NCBI RefSeq assembly: GCF_900115345.1
Contig: NZ_FOWC01000025.1
Coordinates: 1-64,000 of the forward strand
Length of the DNA stretch: 64,000 bases
Direction of reading: 5' to 3'
Source: Amycolatopsis rubida
GTDB lineage: Bacteria > Actinomycetota > Actinomycetes > Mycobacteriales > Pseudonocardiaceae
Of this stretch, positions 8,359 through 16,873 are shown in pieces. The notes beneath the pieces are model-generated. The model did not search any database. It was given only the letters and a program-made list of their open reading frames with translations, and was not told where the DNA came from. The position numbers and the translations under genes are program-made. The first letter of the stretch is position 1; each line of letters begins with the position of its first letter.

Positions 8359-10002
8359 GTGTCCTCGTCCCGTGTCCGAAGTCTCGCCCGGTTCGCCTTG
8401 CCCGCGGCCGCGGTGGTGCTGCTGCCCGCCGCGGTCTCGCCCGCGCGCGACGCCAGTGCCGCTGCCGCCGATGTGCTGCTGTCCCAAGGGAAACCCGTCA
8501 GCACGTCCACGCTGGAGACGTCCGCGTTGAGCGGCGAGAACGCCGTCGACGGAAATCTCAAGACCCGCTGGGCCAGTGCGGTCAGCGCCGACGCGCAGTG
8601 GCTGCGCGTCGATCTCGGGCAGGCCGCCACGATCCACCGGGTGAAGCTCGACTGGGAAGCGGCCTACGCCAAGAAGTACCGCATCGAGATCTCCGACGAC
8701 GGCGAGAACTTCAAGCCGATCGCCACGATCACCAACGGCGACGGCGGCACCGACGATCTCACCGGGTTGTCCGGGCACGGCCGGTTCCTGCGCTTCGTCG
8801 GCACCCAGCGCGCCACGAAGTACGGCTACTCGCTGTGGGAGCTTCAGGCGTACGGCACGCCGGACTCGTCCGGCGACACCCAGCCGCCCACCGCTCCGTC
8901 GAATCTCGCCGCGGCCGAGATCGGCTCGAACAGCGTCGGGCTGACCTGGGCTGCCGCGACGGACAACGTCGGCGTCAGCGGGTATGAGGTGCTGCGGGAC
9001 GGCAAGTCCGTCGCCACCAGCACGAGCACGTCCTACACTGACAACGGCCTTTCGCCGGACACCGGCTACACCTACACCGTCCGCGCGAAGGACGCCGCCG
9101 GCAACGCTTCGCCGGCCAGCGGCGCGGTCAAGGTGCACACGAAGCCGGGGACCGCGGGCAACACCTTCGTCCTCGCCGCGGCGGGCGACATCGCCGAGCA
9201 GTGCACGGCGAGCAGCTCCAGCTGCATCCACCCGAAGACCGCGAAGCTCGTCCAGCAGATGAACCCCGCCGCGGTGATCACCATGGGCGACAACCAGTAC
9301 GACTCCGACGACGTCGGCCTGACCCTGCAGAACTTCAAGGACTACTACGACAAGACCTGGGGCAAGTTCAAAAGCATCACGCACCCGGTCCCCGGCAACC
9401 ACGAGACCTACGACGACGACACGCCGTTCAAGGCCTACGAGCAGTACTTCGGCAAGATTGCCACGCCGAACGGAAAGCGGTACTACAGCTGGGAAATGGG
9501 CAACTGGCACTTCATCGCGCTCGACTCCAACGGCTTCGTCGACGACAAGGACGGCGGCGAGCTCAAGGACACCGAGCAGATGAACTGGATCAAGCAGGAC
9601 CTGGCGAAGAACACCAAGGGCTGCGTCGCGGCGTACTACCACCATCCGCGGTGGAGCTCCGGCGACCACGGCGACGAGCGCGGGTCGAAGCAGCTGTGGG
9701 ACCTGTTCGCGCAGAACAAGGTCGACCTGATCCTCAACGGCCACGACCACCACTACGAGCGCTTTTTCCCGCAGAACGCGAGCGGCAAATCGGATCCGGC
9801 CGGCCCGGTCGAGATCATCGGCGGCATGGGCGGGGCGAACCCGTACCCGATCCACACCCCGCACGCGACCACGGCGAAGCTGCTCAAGGACACCTTCGGC
9901 GTGCTGAAGCTGACGATGACCGACACCACGTTCTCCGAGCAGCTGATCGGTCTCGACGGCAAGGTCCAGGACAGCAGCCCGACCTACACCTGCCACAACT
10001 AG
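8359..10002 (+). CDS. Secreted metallophosphoesterase with discoidin-like and fibronectin III domains
   Basis: This 547-residue exported protein begins with a signal peptide (about 1-36, hydrophobic run ending in ASAAAA). An F5/8 type C (discoidin/CBM32-like) domain spans about 37-172, and a fibronectin III domain about 178-262. The C-terminal calcineurin-like phosphoesterase starts near 268. Metal-site motifs are visible in order: AAGDIAE, GDNQYD near 310, PGNHE near 347, the YYHHPRW segment, and NGHDHHYERF near 460. It likely hydrolyses phosphate esters outside the cell while bound to a glycan surface. The start is GTG 8359 with GAAGGA 7 bases upstream. An MFS gene follows after 9 bases. 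Confidence 0.9.
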   Translation: MSSSRVRSLARFALPAAAVVLLPAAVSPARDASAAAADVLLSQGKPVSTSTLETSALSGENAVDGNLKTRWASAVSADAQWLRVDLGQAATIHRVKLDWEAAYAKKYRIEISDDGENFKPIATITNGDGGTDDLTGLSGHGRFLRFVGTQRATKYGYSLWELQAYGTPDSSGDTQPPTAPSNLAAAEIGSNSVGLTWAAATDNVGVSGYEVLRDGKSVATSTSTSYTDNGLSPDTGYTYTVRAKDAAGNASPASGAVKVHTKPGTAGNTFVLAAAGDIAEQCTASSSSCIHPKTAKLVQQMNPAAVITMGDNQYDSDDVGLTLQNFKDYYDKTWGKFKSITHPVPGNHETYDDDTPFKAYEQYFGKIATPNGKRYYSWEMGNWHFIALDSNGFVDDKDGGELKDTEQMNWIKQDLAKNTKGCVAAYYHHPRWSSGDHGDERGSKQLWDLFAQNKVDLILNGHDHHYERFFPQNASGKSDPAGPVEIIGGMGGANPYPIHTPHATTAKLLKDTFGVLKLTMTDTTFSEQLIGLDGKVQDSSPTYTCHN

Positions 10003-10011
10003 GGGCCGGGC

Positions 10012-11247
10012 ATGTACATCGCGGCAAGCCGCAGTTCGGACGTCGCGGCGGGCACCGAGCGGAAGGCCGGCCTGCGCCGGGTGTCGGCGAACGTCGTCGC
10101 ACTCGGCGCGGTCAGCCTGGTCACCGACATCTCCTCGGAGATGGTGACCGCGGTGCTCCCGCTGTATCTGGTGCTCGGCCTCGGGCTGAATCCGCTGCAG
10201 TTCGGCCTGCTCGACGGGCTCTACGCGGGGGCCACCGCCGTGGTCCGCGTGCTCGGCGGGCATCTGGCGGACCGGTGGCGGAGGCTCAAGGCCGTCGCCG
10301 GGTTCGGCTACGGCCTGTCCGCGGTGTGCAAGCTCGGCCTGGTCGCGGCCGGTTCGTCGGTCGCGGCGATCGGAGTGGTGCTCGCCGCCGACCGCACCGG
10401 CAAGGGGCTGCGCACCGCCCCGCGCGACGCGTTGATCTCGCTCAGCAGCGAGCCCCACACGCTCGGCCGGTCGTTCGGCGTGCATCGCGCGATGGACACC
10501 GTCGGCGCTTTCCTCGGCCCGCTCGTCGCGATGGCCGTGCTCGCGCTGAGCCTCGGCAGCTACACCTCGGTGTTCTTCACCAGCTTCTGCGTCGCGGCGA
10601 TCGCGGTAATGCTCCTGGTGCTGTTCGTCGGTGACCACAAGCAGGAAATCGCCGACCGGGCCGCGGTGTCCGTGCGGGCGGCGTTCGGGCTGTTGCGCGA
10701 GCGGGGTTTCCGCCGCGTGGCGGTGTGGGCGGCGCTGCTCGGGTTCGTGACGCTCGGCGATTCCTTTGTGTACCTGGTGCTTCAGCGGCGGTGGGACGTC
10801 GCGGCGACCTTCTTCCCGCTGTTGCCGCTGGGCACCGCCGGGGTGTACCTGGTGCTGGCGGTTCCGCTGGGCAAGCTGGCCGACCGAATCGGTCGCTGGC
10901 CGGTGTTTCTCGGCGGGCACGTCGCGCTCGTGGCCGCGCTGGTCGCGTTGTGCGGGCCGGTGTCCGGATTCTGGCTCGCGGCTCTCGCGTTGGGGCTGCA
11001 CGGCGTGTTCTACGCGGCTACCGACGGGGTTTTGATGGCCGCGGCCGGACCGTTGGTGCCCGCTGATCTCCGGGCGACCGGCCTCGCGGTGGTCCAAACT
11101 GGACAGGCTGCCGCCCGGATGCTTTCGTCTGTCCTCTTCGGACTTGCCTGGACGTTGTGGGATCTGCGGCCCGCAGTCCTCGTGGCGGCCGGAGCGCTCG
11201 CTGTCGTGGCGCTCGGCGCCGCTTTCGCAAGGCCGGTGCGCCCATGA
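10012..11247 (+). CDS. MFS transporter
   Basis: This 411-residue integral membrane protein has about twelve hydrophobic segments. The major-facilitator loop GGHLADRWRR is near residues 83-92, and a related loop GKLADRIGRW recurs in the second half. The TDISSEMV segment near 42-49 is typical of a subfamily of uncharacterised bacterial MFS carriers. It starts 9 bases after the phosphoesterase gene and overlaps the following gene by 4 bases. It may move a product of the secreted phosphatase, but substrate and direction are inference only. Confidence 0.85.
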   Translation: MYIAASRSSDVAAGTERKAGLRRVSANVVALGAVSLVTDISSEMVTAVLPLYLVLGLGLNPLQFGLLDGLYAGATAVVRVLGGHLADRWRRLKAVAGFGYGLSAVCKLGLVAAGSSVAAIGVVLAADRTGKGLRTAPRDALISLSSEPHTLGRSFGVHRAMDTVGAFLGPLVAMAVLALSLGSYTSVFFTSFCVAAIAVMLLVLFVGDHKQEIADRAAVSVRAAFGLLRERGFRRVAVWAALLGFVTLGDSFVYLVLQRRWDVAATFFPLLPLGTAGVYLVLAVPLGKLADRIGRWPVFLGGHVALVAALVALCGPVSGFWLAALALGLHGVFYAATDGVLMAAAGPLVPADLRATGLAVVQTGQAAARMLSSVLFGLAWTLWDLRPAVLVAAGALAVVALGAAFARPVRP

Positions 11248-12188
11248 AAAAGGTCCTTCTCGCTGTTGCCGGAACTGTGGTGCTCGCGGCCGCGGCGGTG
11301 GTCTACACGGTTGCCGCGCGGCCCAGTCCGGCTGAGCCCGCGAAGGTGGAGCACCTTTCGCTCGCGCCGGGGCAGCTGTTCTTTCGCAGCACGAAGACGG
11401 GCAACGTCGGCGTCGTTCCGCTCGCGAATCCTGGTGCCGCACCGAAGTTCAGCGATCTGAAGTGCGACCGGTTCGCCGTATCCGCGTCGACGGGGATGTG
11501 CCTCGCGGTGCGGCCCGGCACGCTGCCCGCGGTCAGCGATTTCAGCATCCTCGACCGCGATTTCGCCACCACGCACAAGGACTACCTGCCGGGGACGCCG
11601 AGCCGGGCGCGCGTTTCGCCGGACGGCAAGCGGGTGTACTGGACGGTGTTCGTCACCGGTGATTCCTATGCCGCTACCGGGTTTTCGACCCGCGCCGGGA
11701 TTTACCAGCTGGACAACGGCGAGCTGGAGAAAACGATCGAAGAGATGCCGGTCCTGGTCGAGGGAAAACGGTACTTCTCCGCCGACGTCAACTACTGGGG
11801 CATCACGTTCAGCAAGGACGGCAAGCGGTTCTACTCGACGCTGGGCACCAAGGGCAAGACATACCTGATCGAAGGCGATTACGACACCTACCGCGGCAAA
11901 GCGCTGCGGGAAAACGTGGAATGCCCGTCGCTGTCGCCGGACGAAACGCGGATCGCGTTCAAGAAGAAGGTCGGCGAGGGCGTCTGGCGGCTGTCCGTGC
12001 TCGACCTCAAGACGATGCGGGAGACCGCGCTCGCCGAGCCCCGCAGCGTCGACGACCAGGCGCTCTGGCAGGACGACCACACGATTCTCTACGGCCTGGA
12101 GAACGCCGTGTGGTCGGTGCCCGCGGACGGGTCCGGGGCTCCGCGCAAGCTGGTCTCCGACGCCGCGTCGCCCGCCGTCACCAGCTGA
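11244..12188 (+). CDS. Membrane-anchored beta-propeller (TolB/WD40-like) protein
   Basis: This 314-residue protein has an N-terminal signal anchor (MKKVLLAVAG then a hydrophobic run to about 27). The rest carries repeated blade-like elements such as SPDGKRVYWTV, SKDGKRFYSTL and SPDETRIAFKK, typical of six- or seven-bladed TolB-type propellers. No catalytic motif is evident; a binding or scaffold role on the outer face is likely. ATG 11244 overlaps the MFS stop (ATGA), so the phosphoesterase, carrier and propeller probably form one transcription unit. I do not recognise a named family. Confidence 0.7.
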   Translation: MKKVLLAVAGTVVLAAAAVVYTVAARPSPAEPAKVEHLSLAPGQLFFRSTKTGNVGVVPLANPGAAPKFSDLKCDRFAVSASTGMCLAVRPGTLPAVSDFSILDRDFATTHKDYLPGTPSRARVSPDGKRVYWTVFVTGDSYAATGFSTRAGIYQLDNGELEKTIEEMPVLVEGKRYFSADVNYWGITFSKDGKRFYSTLGTKGKTYLIEGDYDTYRGKALRENVECPSLSPDETRIAFKKKVGEGVWRLSVLDLKTMRETALAEPRSVDDQALWQDDHTILYGLENAVWSVPADGSGAPRKLVSDAASPAVTS

Positions 12189-12198
12189 TTCGACATCT

Positions 12199-12248
12199 CT
12201 TTACTTCGTATAGTACCCTCGTGCCCGGCGATACTTTACGACGTAAAG
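12199..12248. promoter_or_regulatory. Pair of CTTTAC palindromic operator-like sites
   Basis: CTTTACG-A-CGTAAAG at 12234-12248 is a perfect 15-bp palindrome. A related site, CTTTACTTCGTATAG, lies at 12199-12213, its centre 35 bp away. In addition CATCTCTTTAC (12194) and GTAAAGAGATG (12243) are exact inverted copies. The right site ends 7 bases before the hydrolase ATG. No regulator gene lies beside it, so the binding protein is unknown. Confidence 0.6.
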
Positions 12249-12255
12249 AGATGAG

Positions 12256-13071
12256 ATGGCTGAAGCGACTCTGCACGACGGAACGCGGATCGAAGCGCAG
12301 GTGCGCGGGGACGGGCCGGTGCTGCTGCTCCCGGTCGACCCCCGGCCTGCCGAAGGGCCGGAGGCCGAGGCGGCCCGGCAATGGGGCGCCGATCCGGAGC
12401 TGGGCCGTTCGCTGATCGAAGGATTCGCCGGGTTCCGGGTGGTGGCCTTCGACTACCAGGGGCACCGGATGGCGCATCCCGCCGAGCTGACGCCGGACGT
12501 CGTCGCGGCGGATTTCCTGGCCGTCGCGGACGCGGTCGGGGCGGAACGGTTCTCGTACTACGGGTACTCGTGGCTGGCGCTTTCCGGGTTGCAGCTGGCG
12601 TTGCGCACGGATCGGCTGGACGCGTTGGTGATGGGCGGCTATCCGCCGGTGGACGGCCCGTATGCGGCAATGCACGCGGTAACCCGGGCGACGCACGAGA
12701 TGGCGCTGGCCGGGCCCACTGCTGAAGGCAAAGGCGAACCGGGGGATTGGGATTCGGTGGACGTCACGTTGTCCACCGGGCAGACGAAGCAGTTCGTGAC
12801 GTTGTACGAGGCGTTGCAGGATTTCGACGATCGGGCGGTCGAGCTGTCGTGCCCGCGGTTGTGCTTCGCGGGTTCGGAGGATCGGATCGTGTACAGCGAG
12901 CGGTGGGGCGGGGTGACCGTCGACATCGCTGGGCCGCTGGTCCGCGAGCGCGCCGAACTGGAGGCGCGCGGGTGGACCGTCGAGGTGCTGGACGGGCTGG
13001 ACCACATGAGCGCGATGCAGGCGGCCGCTGTGGTTCCGGTGGTGCGGCCTTGGCTGGAAAAAGTCTTGTGA
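12256..13071 (+). CDS. Alpha/beta hydrolase
   Basis: This 271-residue protein has the alpha/beta-hydrolase layout. A nucleophile elbow GYSWLA lies near residues 98-103, with serine as the presumed nucleophile. An acid-bearing segment FAGSEDRIV is near 213, and the histidine segment GLDHMSAM near 247. The nucleophile motif departs from the classic GxSxG at its last position, a variant known in the superfamily. The substrate is unknown. ATG 12256 has only a weak AAAGAG upstream, and the palindromic site reaches close to it, so a short leader under tight repression is plausible. It converges with the ABC ATPase gene with one base between the stops. Confidence 0.8.
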   Translation: MAEATLHDGTRIEAQVRGDGPVLLLPVDPRPAEGPEAEAARQWGADPELGRSLIEGFAGFRVVAFDYQGHRMAHPAELTPDVVAADFLAVADAVGAERFSYYGYSWLALSGLQLALRTDRLDALVMGGYPPVDGPYAAMHAVTRATHEMALAGPTAEGKGEPGDWDSVDVTLSTGQTKQFVTLYEALQDFDDRAVELSCPRLCFAGSEDRIVYSERWGGVTVDIAGPLVRERAELEARGWTVEVLDGLDHMSAMQAAAVVPVVRPWLEKVL

Positions 13072-13072
13072 G

Positions 13073-13849
13073 CTATTCGGCTTGCCGCAGCTCGTGTTCC
13101 AGCGCCTCCAGTTCCGCGCCCCCCGCCATCTGCCGGGTCAGCTCGGGCAGCTCGATCTCCGGCTTCTCGTAGGACCCGAGCGCCGTGCCGCGTTTGAGCA
13201 GCAGGAAGCGGTCGGCCACCGGGTACGCGTGGTGCGGGTTGTGCGTGATGAGGACGACGCCCAGGCCCCGGTCGCGGGCCTGGGCCACGTACTTCAGCAC
13301 CACTCCGGCCTGCTTCACGCCCAGCGCGGCCGTCGGTTCGTCCAGGATCAGCACCTTCGCGCCGAAGTGGATGGCGCGGGCGATCGCGACGCACTGTCGT
13401 TCGCCGCCGGACAGCGTGCCGACCGGCTGCTCGACGTCGCGCAGGTCGATGCCGAGATCGGCGAGGGCTTTCTTGGTCAGCTCCCGGCCCGTGCGCCGGT
13501 CCAGCGCGCGGAACGGGCCGAACCCGACGGTCGGCTCGGAGCCGAGGAAGAAATTGCGCCAGACGCTCATCAGCGGCACCACCGCGAGGTCCTGGTACAC
13601 CGTGGCGATTCCGCGGTCCAGCGCTTCCCGCGGCGAAGCGAACCGCACCGGCGAGCCTTCGACGAGGAACTCGCCTTCGTCGTGCTGGTGCACCCCGGCG
13701 AGGATCTTGATCAAAGTGGACTTTCCCGCGCCGTTGTCGCCCAGCACGCAGGTGACCTCGCCCGGATTGACCACAGTGGACACCTCGCGCAGCGCGACCA
13801 CGGTGCCGTAACGCTTGCCGACGTCCTTGACTTCGAGGAGAGCGTTCAT
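13073..13849 (-). CDS. Sugar ABC transporter ATP-binding protein
   Basis: This 258-residue single ABC domain has Walker A GDNGAGKST near residue 37, the signature LSGGERQCVAIARA near 143, and Walker B VLILDEPTAALG near 163. It resembles one half of the two-domain ATPases (RbsA/MglA) used by ribose- and inositol-type importers, and single-domain versions are common in actinomycetes. Its ATG overlaps the permease stop by 4 bases. It is the last gene of a four-gene minus-strand operon: isomerase, binding protein, permease, ATPase. The open frame extends further upstream, but that part lies inside the permease gene. Confidence 0.92.
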   Translation of the reverse strand: MNALLEVKDVGKRYGTVVALREVSTVVNPGEVTCVLGDNGAGKSTLIKILAGVHQHDEGEFLVEGSPVRFASPREALDRGIATVYQDLAVVPLMSVWRNFFLGSEPTVGFGPFRALDRRTGRELTKKALADLGIDLRDVEQPVGTLSGGERQCVAIARAIHFGAKVLILDEPTAALGVKQAGVVLKYVAQARDRGLGVVLITHNPHHAYPVADRFLLLKRGTALGSYEKPEIELPELTRQMAGGAELEALEHELRQAE

Positions 13850-14874
13850 CGCCGGACCCTTTCCGCGCGCCGCCGAAGAGCGTTGTTGACCAGGACCGCC
13901 GCCAGCAGCATGATCCCGAGGAACAGCATGAACCAGTCGTTGTCCCAGCCGGCGAACACGATGCCCTGGCGCGCCATGCCGAAGATCAGCGCGCCGATCG
14001 CCGCGCCGACGGCCGAGCCGAACCCGCCGGTCAGCAGGCAGCCGCCGATCACCGCCGCGATGATGTACTGGAATTCCAGCCCGATGCCCTGATTCGCCTG
14101 GACGCTCGCGAACCGCAGGATGTTGATCGAGCCGACGAGCCAGCCGGCCAGTGCGGTGCCCATGAACAGCAGGATTTTCGTGCGCACCACCGGAACGCCG
14201 GCCGAGCGGGCGCTCGTGGCGGAACCGCCGACCGCGAAGATCCAGTTGCCGAAGCGCGTGCGGACCAGCAGCCACGCGGCCACCGCGATCGCGCCGAGCC
14301 ACCAGACGATGGAGATCTGGAACGGGGTGCCGCCGACGTCCACTGTGGAGGCGAAGACGAAACCGGCGGAGGCGTAGCCGTCGGTCGAGCGCATGCCGGA
14401 GACCTGCACGGTGCCGGTCACCAGCCGGGTGACGCCGAGGTTCAAGCCTTGCAGGGCGAGGAAAGTGCCGAGGGTGACGATGAAGCTCGGCAGCCCGGTC
14501 TTCATCACGAGCCAGCCGTTGAACGCGCCGACCGTCAGCGCGAAGACCAGCGAGACGAGCAGCGCGAGCCACACGTTCCAGCCCGCTTGGGTGGCGAGGA
14601 TCGCGGTGACCAGCGAGGTGGACGCGGTCAGCACGCCCGCCGACAGGTCGAACTCGCCGCCGACCATCAGCAGCGACACGGCCACCGCCATGATGCCCAG
14701 CGTCGCCGCGTCGTCCAGCCAGGTCGCGGCTCCGCTGGCGCTGAAGAACTTGTCGGACGCGAAGGTGAAGAACAGGAAGACCACGACCGCGCCGAGCAGT
14801 GCGCCGATCTCCGGGCGGATCACCAATCGGTCGGTCAGCCGCGGCTTCTCCAGCTGTTCGTCGAGGGTCGTCAT
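13846..14874 (-). CDS. Sugar ABC transporter permease (RbsC type)
   Basis: This 342-residue membrane protein has about eight to ten hydrophobic helices. The family motif VGGEFDLSAG is near residues 73-82, GLPSFIVTLGTFLALQGL near 127, and the C-terminal AVIGGCLLTGGFGSAVGA near 270. These are hallmarks of the RbsC/branched-chain-type permeases that pair with ribose, xylose and inositol binding proteins. It is coupled by 4-base overlaps to the binding-protein gene upstream and the ATPase gene downstream. Confidence 0.92.
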   Translation of the reverse strand: MTTLDEQLEKPRLTDRLVIRPEIGALLGAVVVFLFFTFASDKFFSASGAATWLDDAATLGIMAVAVSLLMVGGEFDLSAGVLTASTSLVTAILATQAGWNVWLALLVSLVFALTVGAFNGWLVMKTGLPSFIVTLGTFLALQGLNLGVTRLVTGTVQVSGMRSTDGYASAGFVFASTVDVGGTPFQISIVWWLGAIAVAAWLLVRTRFGNWIFAVGGSATSARSAGVPVVRTKILLFMGTALAGWLVGSINILRFASVQANQGIGLEFQYIIAAVIGGCLLTGGFGSAVGAAIGALIFGMARQGIVFAGWDNDWFMLFLGIMLLAAVLVNNALRRRAERVRR

Positions 14875-15872
14875 CGGGTGCCCCTTCGCACGTACTGGCC
14901 GACCTTGTCCACTGTGGATCTGCCGACCAGGTCGGGTCCGGTGAGCACCGGTTTTCCGCCGCCGACGACGTTCGCGTTGTCCCGGTAGAGCTTCAGGAAC
15001 TGCACCGGGAGATAGCCCTGTTCGTACTGCTGCTGGTCGACCGCGAAGAGCACCTCGCCCGCCTTGATCGCGGCCACCACGTCGGAGTTGAGGTCGAACG
15101 TGGCGACCTGCGCCTTCGAATTCACCGACTTGACCGCGCTCACCGCACGAGCCGCGACCTGCGAGTTCAGCGTGAGGACCGCGTCGATCGACGAATCGGC
15201 CTGGACCGCGCCGCGGATGCGGGACTCGGCGTCGGTCGGGTTGGAGATGTCCACTTGCAGCGTCTGCACGGTGCCGGCGAATCCGGTCTTCGCGCCGTCG
15301 CAACGCTGCGCCTGCCCGACGTTCCCGGCTTCGTGGATCACGCACAGGAGTTTGTGCTTGCCGAGTTCTTCGAACTTCTTCCCGGCCTCTTGCCCGGCGA
15401 TCGACTCGTTCTGCCCGACGTGCGTGAGCGCGCCGTACGCCGCGCTCTTGTCCTCGCCGGAGTTGATGGTGATCACCGGGATCCCGGCACGTACCGCGGC
15501 CTCGATGGACGGACGCAGCGCCACGGGATTCGCCATCGACACCACGAGCCCGCCGGTTTGTTGCGCGACTGCGTTGTCGATCAGCTTCGCCTGCGCACCG
15601 GGGTCGCCGTCGGAGGTGTATTCGACCTGGACGCCAAGATCTTTGCCCGCTTGTTCGGCGCCGTTCTTCACCACGTTCCAGAACGCGTCGCCCGCGGTGC
15701 CGTGGGTGATCACCGAGACCTTCAGCGGTCCGGACGGCGTCGGCGCGGCGGCGGGCGCGGTCGTCTTCGGCTCGGCGGCCGGACCGGTGCACGCCGCCAG
15801 CAGCAAGCCCGCGGCCAGCAGGCTCGCCACCGCGCGGCCGGAGCGTCGTGCGCGCTCCCAGCGATGGGACAT
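14871..15872 (-). CDS. Sugar-binding lipoprotein of the ABC importer
   Basis: This 333-residue periplasmic-binding-type lipoprotein has a signal peptide with lipobox LLAAC, so the mature protein starts at Cys28. The fold follows the RbsB/LacI periplasmic family: ISVITHGTAGDAFWN-like opening, the segment AQQTGGLVVSMANP, and SGEDKSAAYGALTHVGQNE for ligand contacts. It captures the sugar outside the membrane for the permease and ATPase encoded downstream. AGGAGAGA precedes its ATG. The neighbouring isomerase and dehydrogenase suggest a cyclitol such as inositol as ligand, which is inference. Confidence 0.9.
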   Translation of the reverse strand: MSHRWERARRSGRAVASLLAAGLLLAACTGPAAEPKTTAPAAAPTPSGPLKVSVITHGTAGDAFWNVVKNGAEQAGKDLGVQVEYTSDGDPGAQAKLIDNAVAQQTGGLVVSMANPVALRPSIEAAVRAGIPVITINSGEDKSAAYGALTHVGQNESIAGQEAGKKFEELGKHKLLCVIHEAGNVGQAQRCDGAKTGFAGTVQTLQVDISNPTDAESRIRGAVQADSSIDAVLTLNSQVAARAVSAVKSVNSKAQVATFDLNSDVVAAIKAGEVLFAVDQQQYEQGYLPVQFLKLYRDNANVVGGGKPVLTGPDLVGRSTVDKVGQYVRRGTR

Positions 15873-15901
15873 CGTTGTCTCTCCTCGCTTGTTTTCCGAC
15901 G

Positions 15902-16774
15902 TCAGCCGGTGATGGTGCGCAGATACGAAAGACTCGTCGCGACGTCGCGGCCAGGGCGGTCCACCGGGCTGTCGTCGCTCAGCGCGGTGTCCTGCTCCAG
16001 GACGTACCAGCCGTCGTAGCCTGCTTCGGCGACGGAGCGGACCATGGCTTCGATGTCCACGTCGCCCTCGCCGAGCGGCACGTAGAGACCCTTGCCGACA
16101 GCTTCGGCGTACGGCAGTTCGCCTGCTCGGACGGCATTCGCCAGTTCGCCGCGGACGTCCTTGAGATGCAGATGCCCGATCCGCCGCGGATGCCGCCGGG
16201 CGAGCGCGACCGGGTCGGTGCCGCCGATCATCAGGTGGCCGGTGTCCAGGCAGAGCTGGAGATCCGAGCCGGCGAGGAGACGTTCGACCTCGGCCCGCGT
16301 TTCCACGTGCGTGCCGACGTGTGGGTGCAAGACGGTTCGGAGGCCGTGTTTTGCCGCTAGGTCGCGGATCTTGCCTGCTGTGCGGACCAAAGTGGACCAT
16401 TCGGCGTCGGTGAGGATGGGCCGTTCGTCGTAACCGTCGAGGCCGGTCGCGGCCGCGAGGACGAGCATGCCGCCGCCGCAAGCCGCGAAGAGCGCGGCCG
16501 AGTCTTCCGCTTCGGCGATGGCCGCGTCCGGATTCTCGTGCAGCGGTACGGCCAGGAAGCCGCCGACGAGGTCGAGCCGGTGGCTTTCCAGCAGCTTCCT
16601 CAGCTCGGCCGGTTCGCGCGGCAGATAGCCGGGCGGGCCCAATTCTGTTGCGGTGACGCCCAACGCGGCCATCTCGCCGAGCACCGCCGGGGCTTCGAGC
16701 ACCCGGCCCCAGCCGGGAACCTCGCAGACTCCCCACGAGATCGGGGCGGCGGCGACGCGGATCTTCGCGGTCAT
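15902..16774 (-). CDS. Sugar phosphate isomerase/epimerase (IolE-like TIM barrel)
   Basis: This 290-residue xylose-isomerase-type TIM barrel opens with APISWGVCE (residues 9-17), very like the start of myo-inosose-2 dehydratase IolE. Metal-site elements follow: LHPHVGTHVE near 163, CLDTGHLMIGG near 194, and HLHLKDVRGE near 218. It is the first gene of the ABC operon, with GGAGAGGG 6 bases before the ATG, and is transcribed divergently from the LacI-type regulator. Together with the MocA-type dehydrogenase it could perform the first two steps of inositol breakdown (dehydrogenation, then dehydration), but epimerases share this sequence pattern. Confidence 0.85.
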   Translation of the reverse strand: MTAKIRVAAAPISWGVCEVPGWGRVLEAPAVLGEMAALGVTATELGPPGYLPREPAELRKLLESHRLDLVGGFLAVPLHENPDAAIAEAEDSAALFAACGGGMLVLAAATGLDGYDERPILTDAEWSTLVRTAGKIRDLAAKHGLRTVLHPHVGTHVETRAEVERLLAGSDLQLCLDTGHLMIGGTDPVALARRHPRRIGHLHLKDVRGELANAVRAGELPYAEAVGKGLYVPLGEGDVDIEAMVRSVAEAGYDGWYVLEQDTALSDDSPVDRPGRDVATSLSYLRTITG

Positions 16775-16807
16775 GGATCCCTCTCCGGTCGGGGGACGGG
16801 CCCTTGA

Positions 16808-16855
16808 TTAGAGCGCTCCAAGCTTGTAGCGTCCGACCCGTCGCGTCAAGCGCTT
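16808..16855. promoter_or_regulatory. LacI-type operators between the isomerase and regulator genes
   Basis: TTAGAGCGCTCCAA at 16808-16821 has the perfect heart GAGCGCTC and the outer TT/AA pair, typical of LacI-family operators. A second symmetric word, AAGCGCTT, lies at 16848-16855. Both sit in the 99-base divergent region, so one regulator could control the importer operon and its own gene. Confidence 0.75.
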
Positions 16856-16873
16856 CTCCGGGGAGGTTTCGCG

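Noticed and set aside
8272..11442. Open frame of 1056 codons antisense to the phosphoesterase and MFS genes
   Set aside because: The composition is Arg/Val/Gly with no domain, and the sense strand has signal peptide, catalytic motifs and coupled starts.
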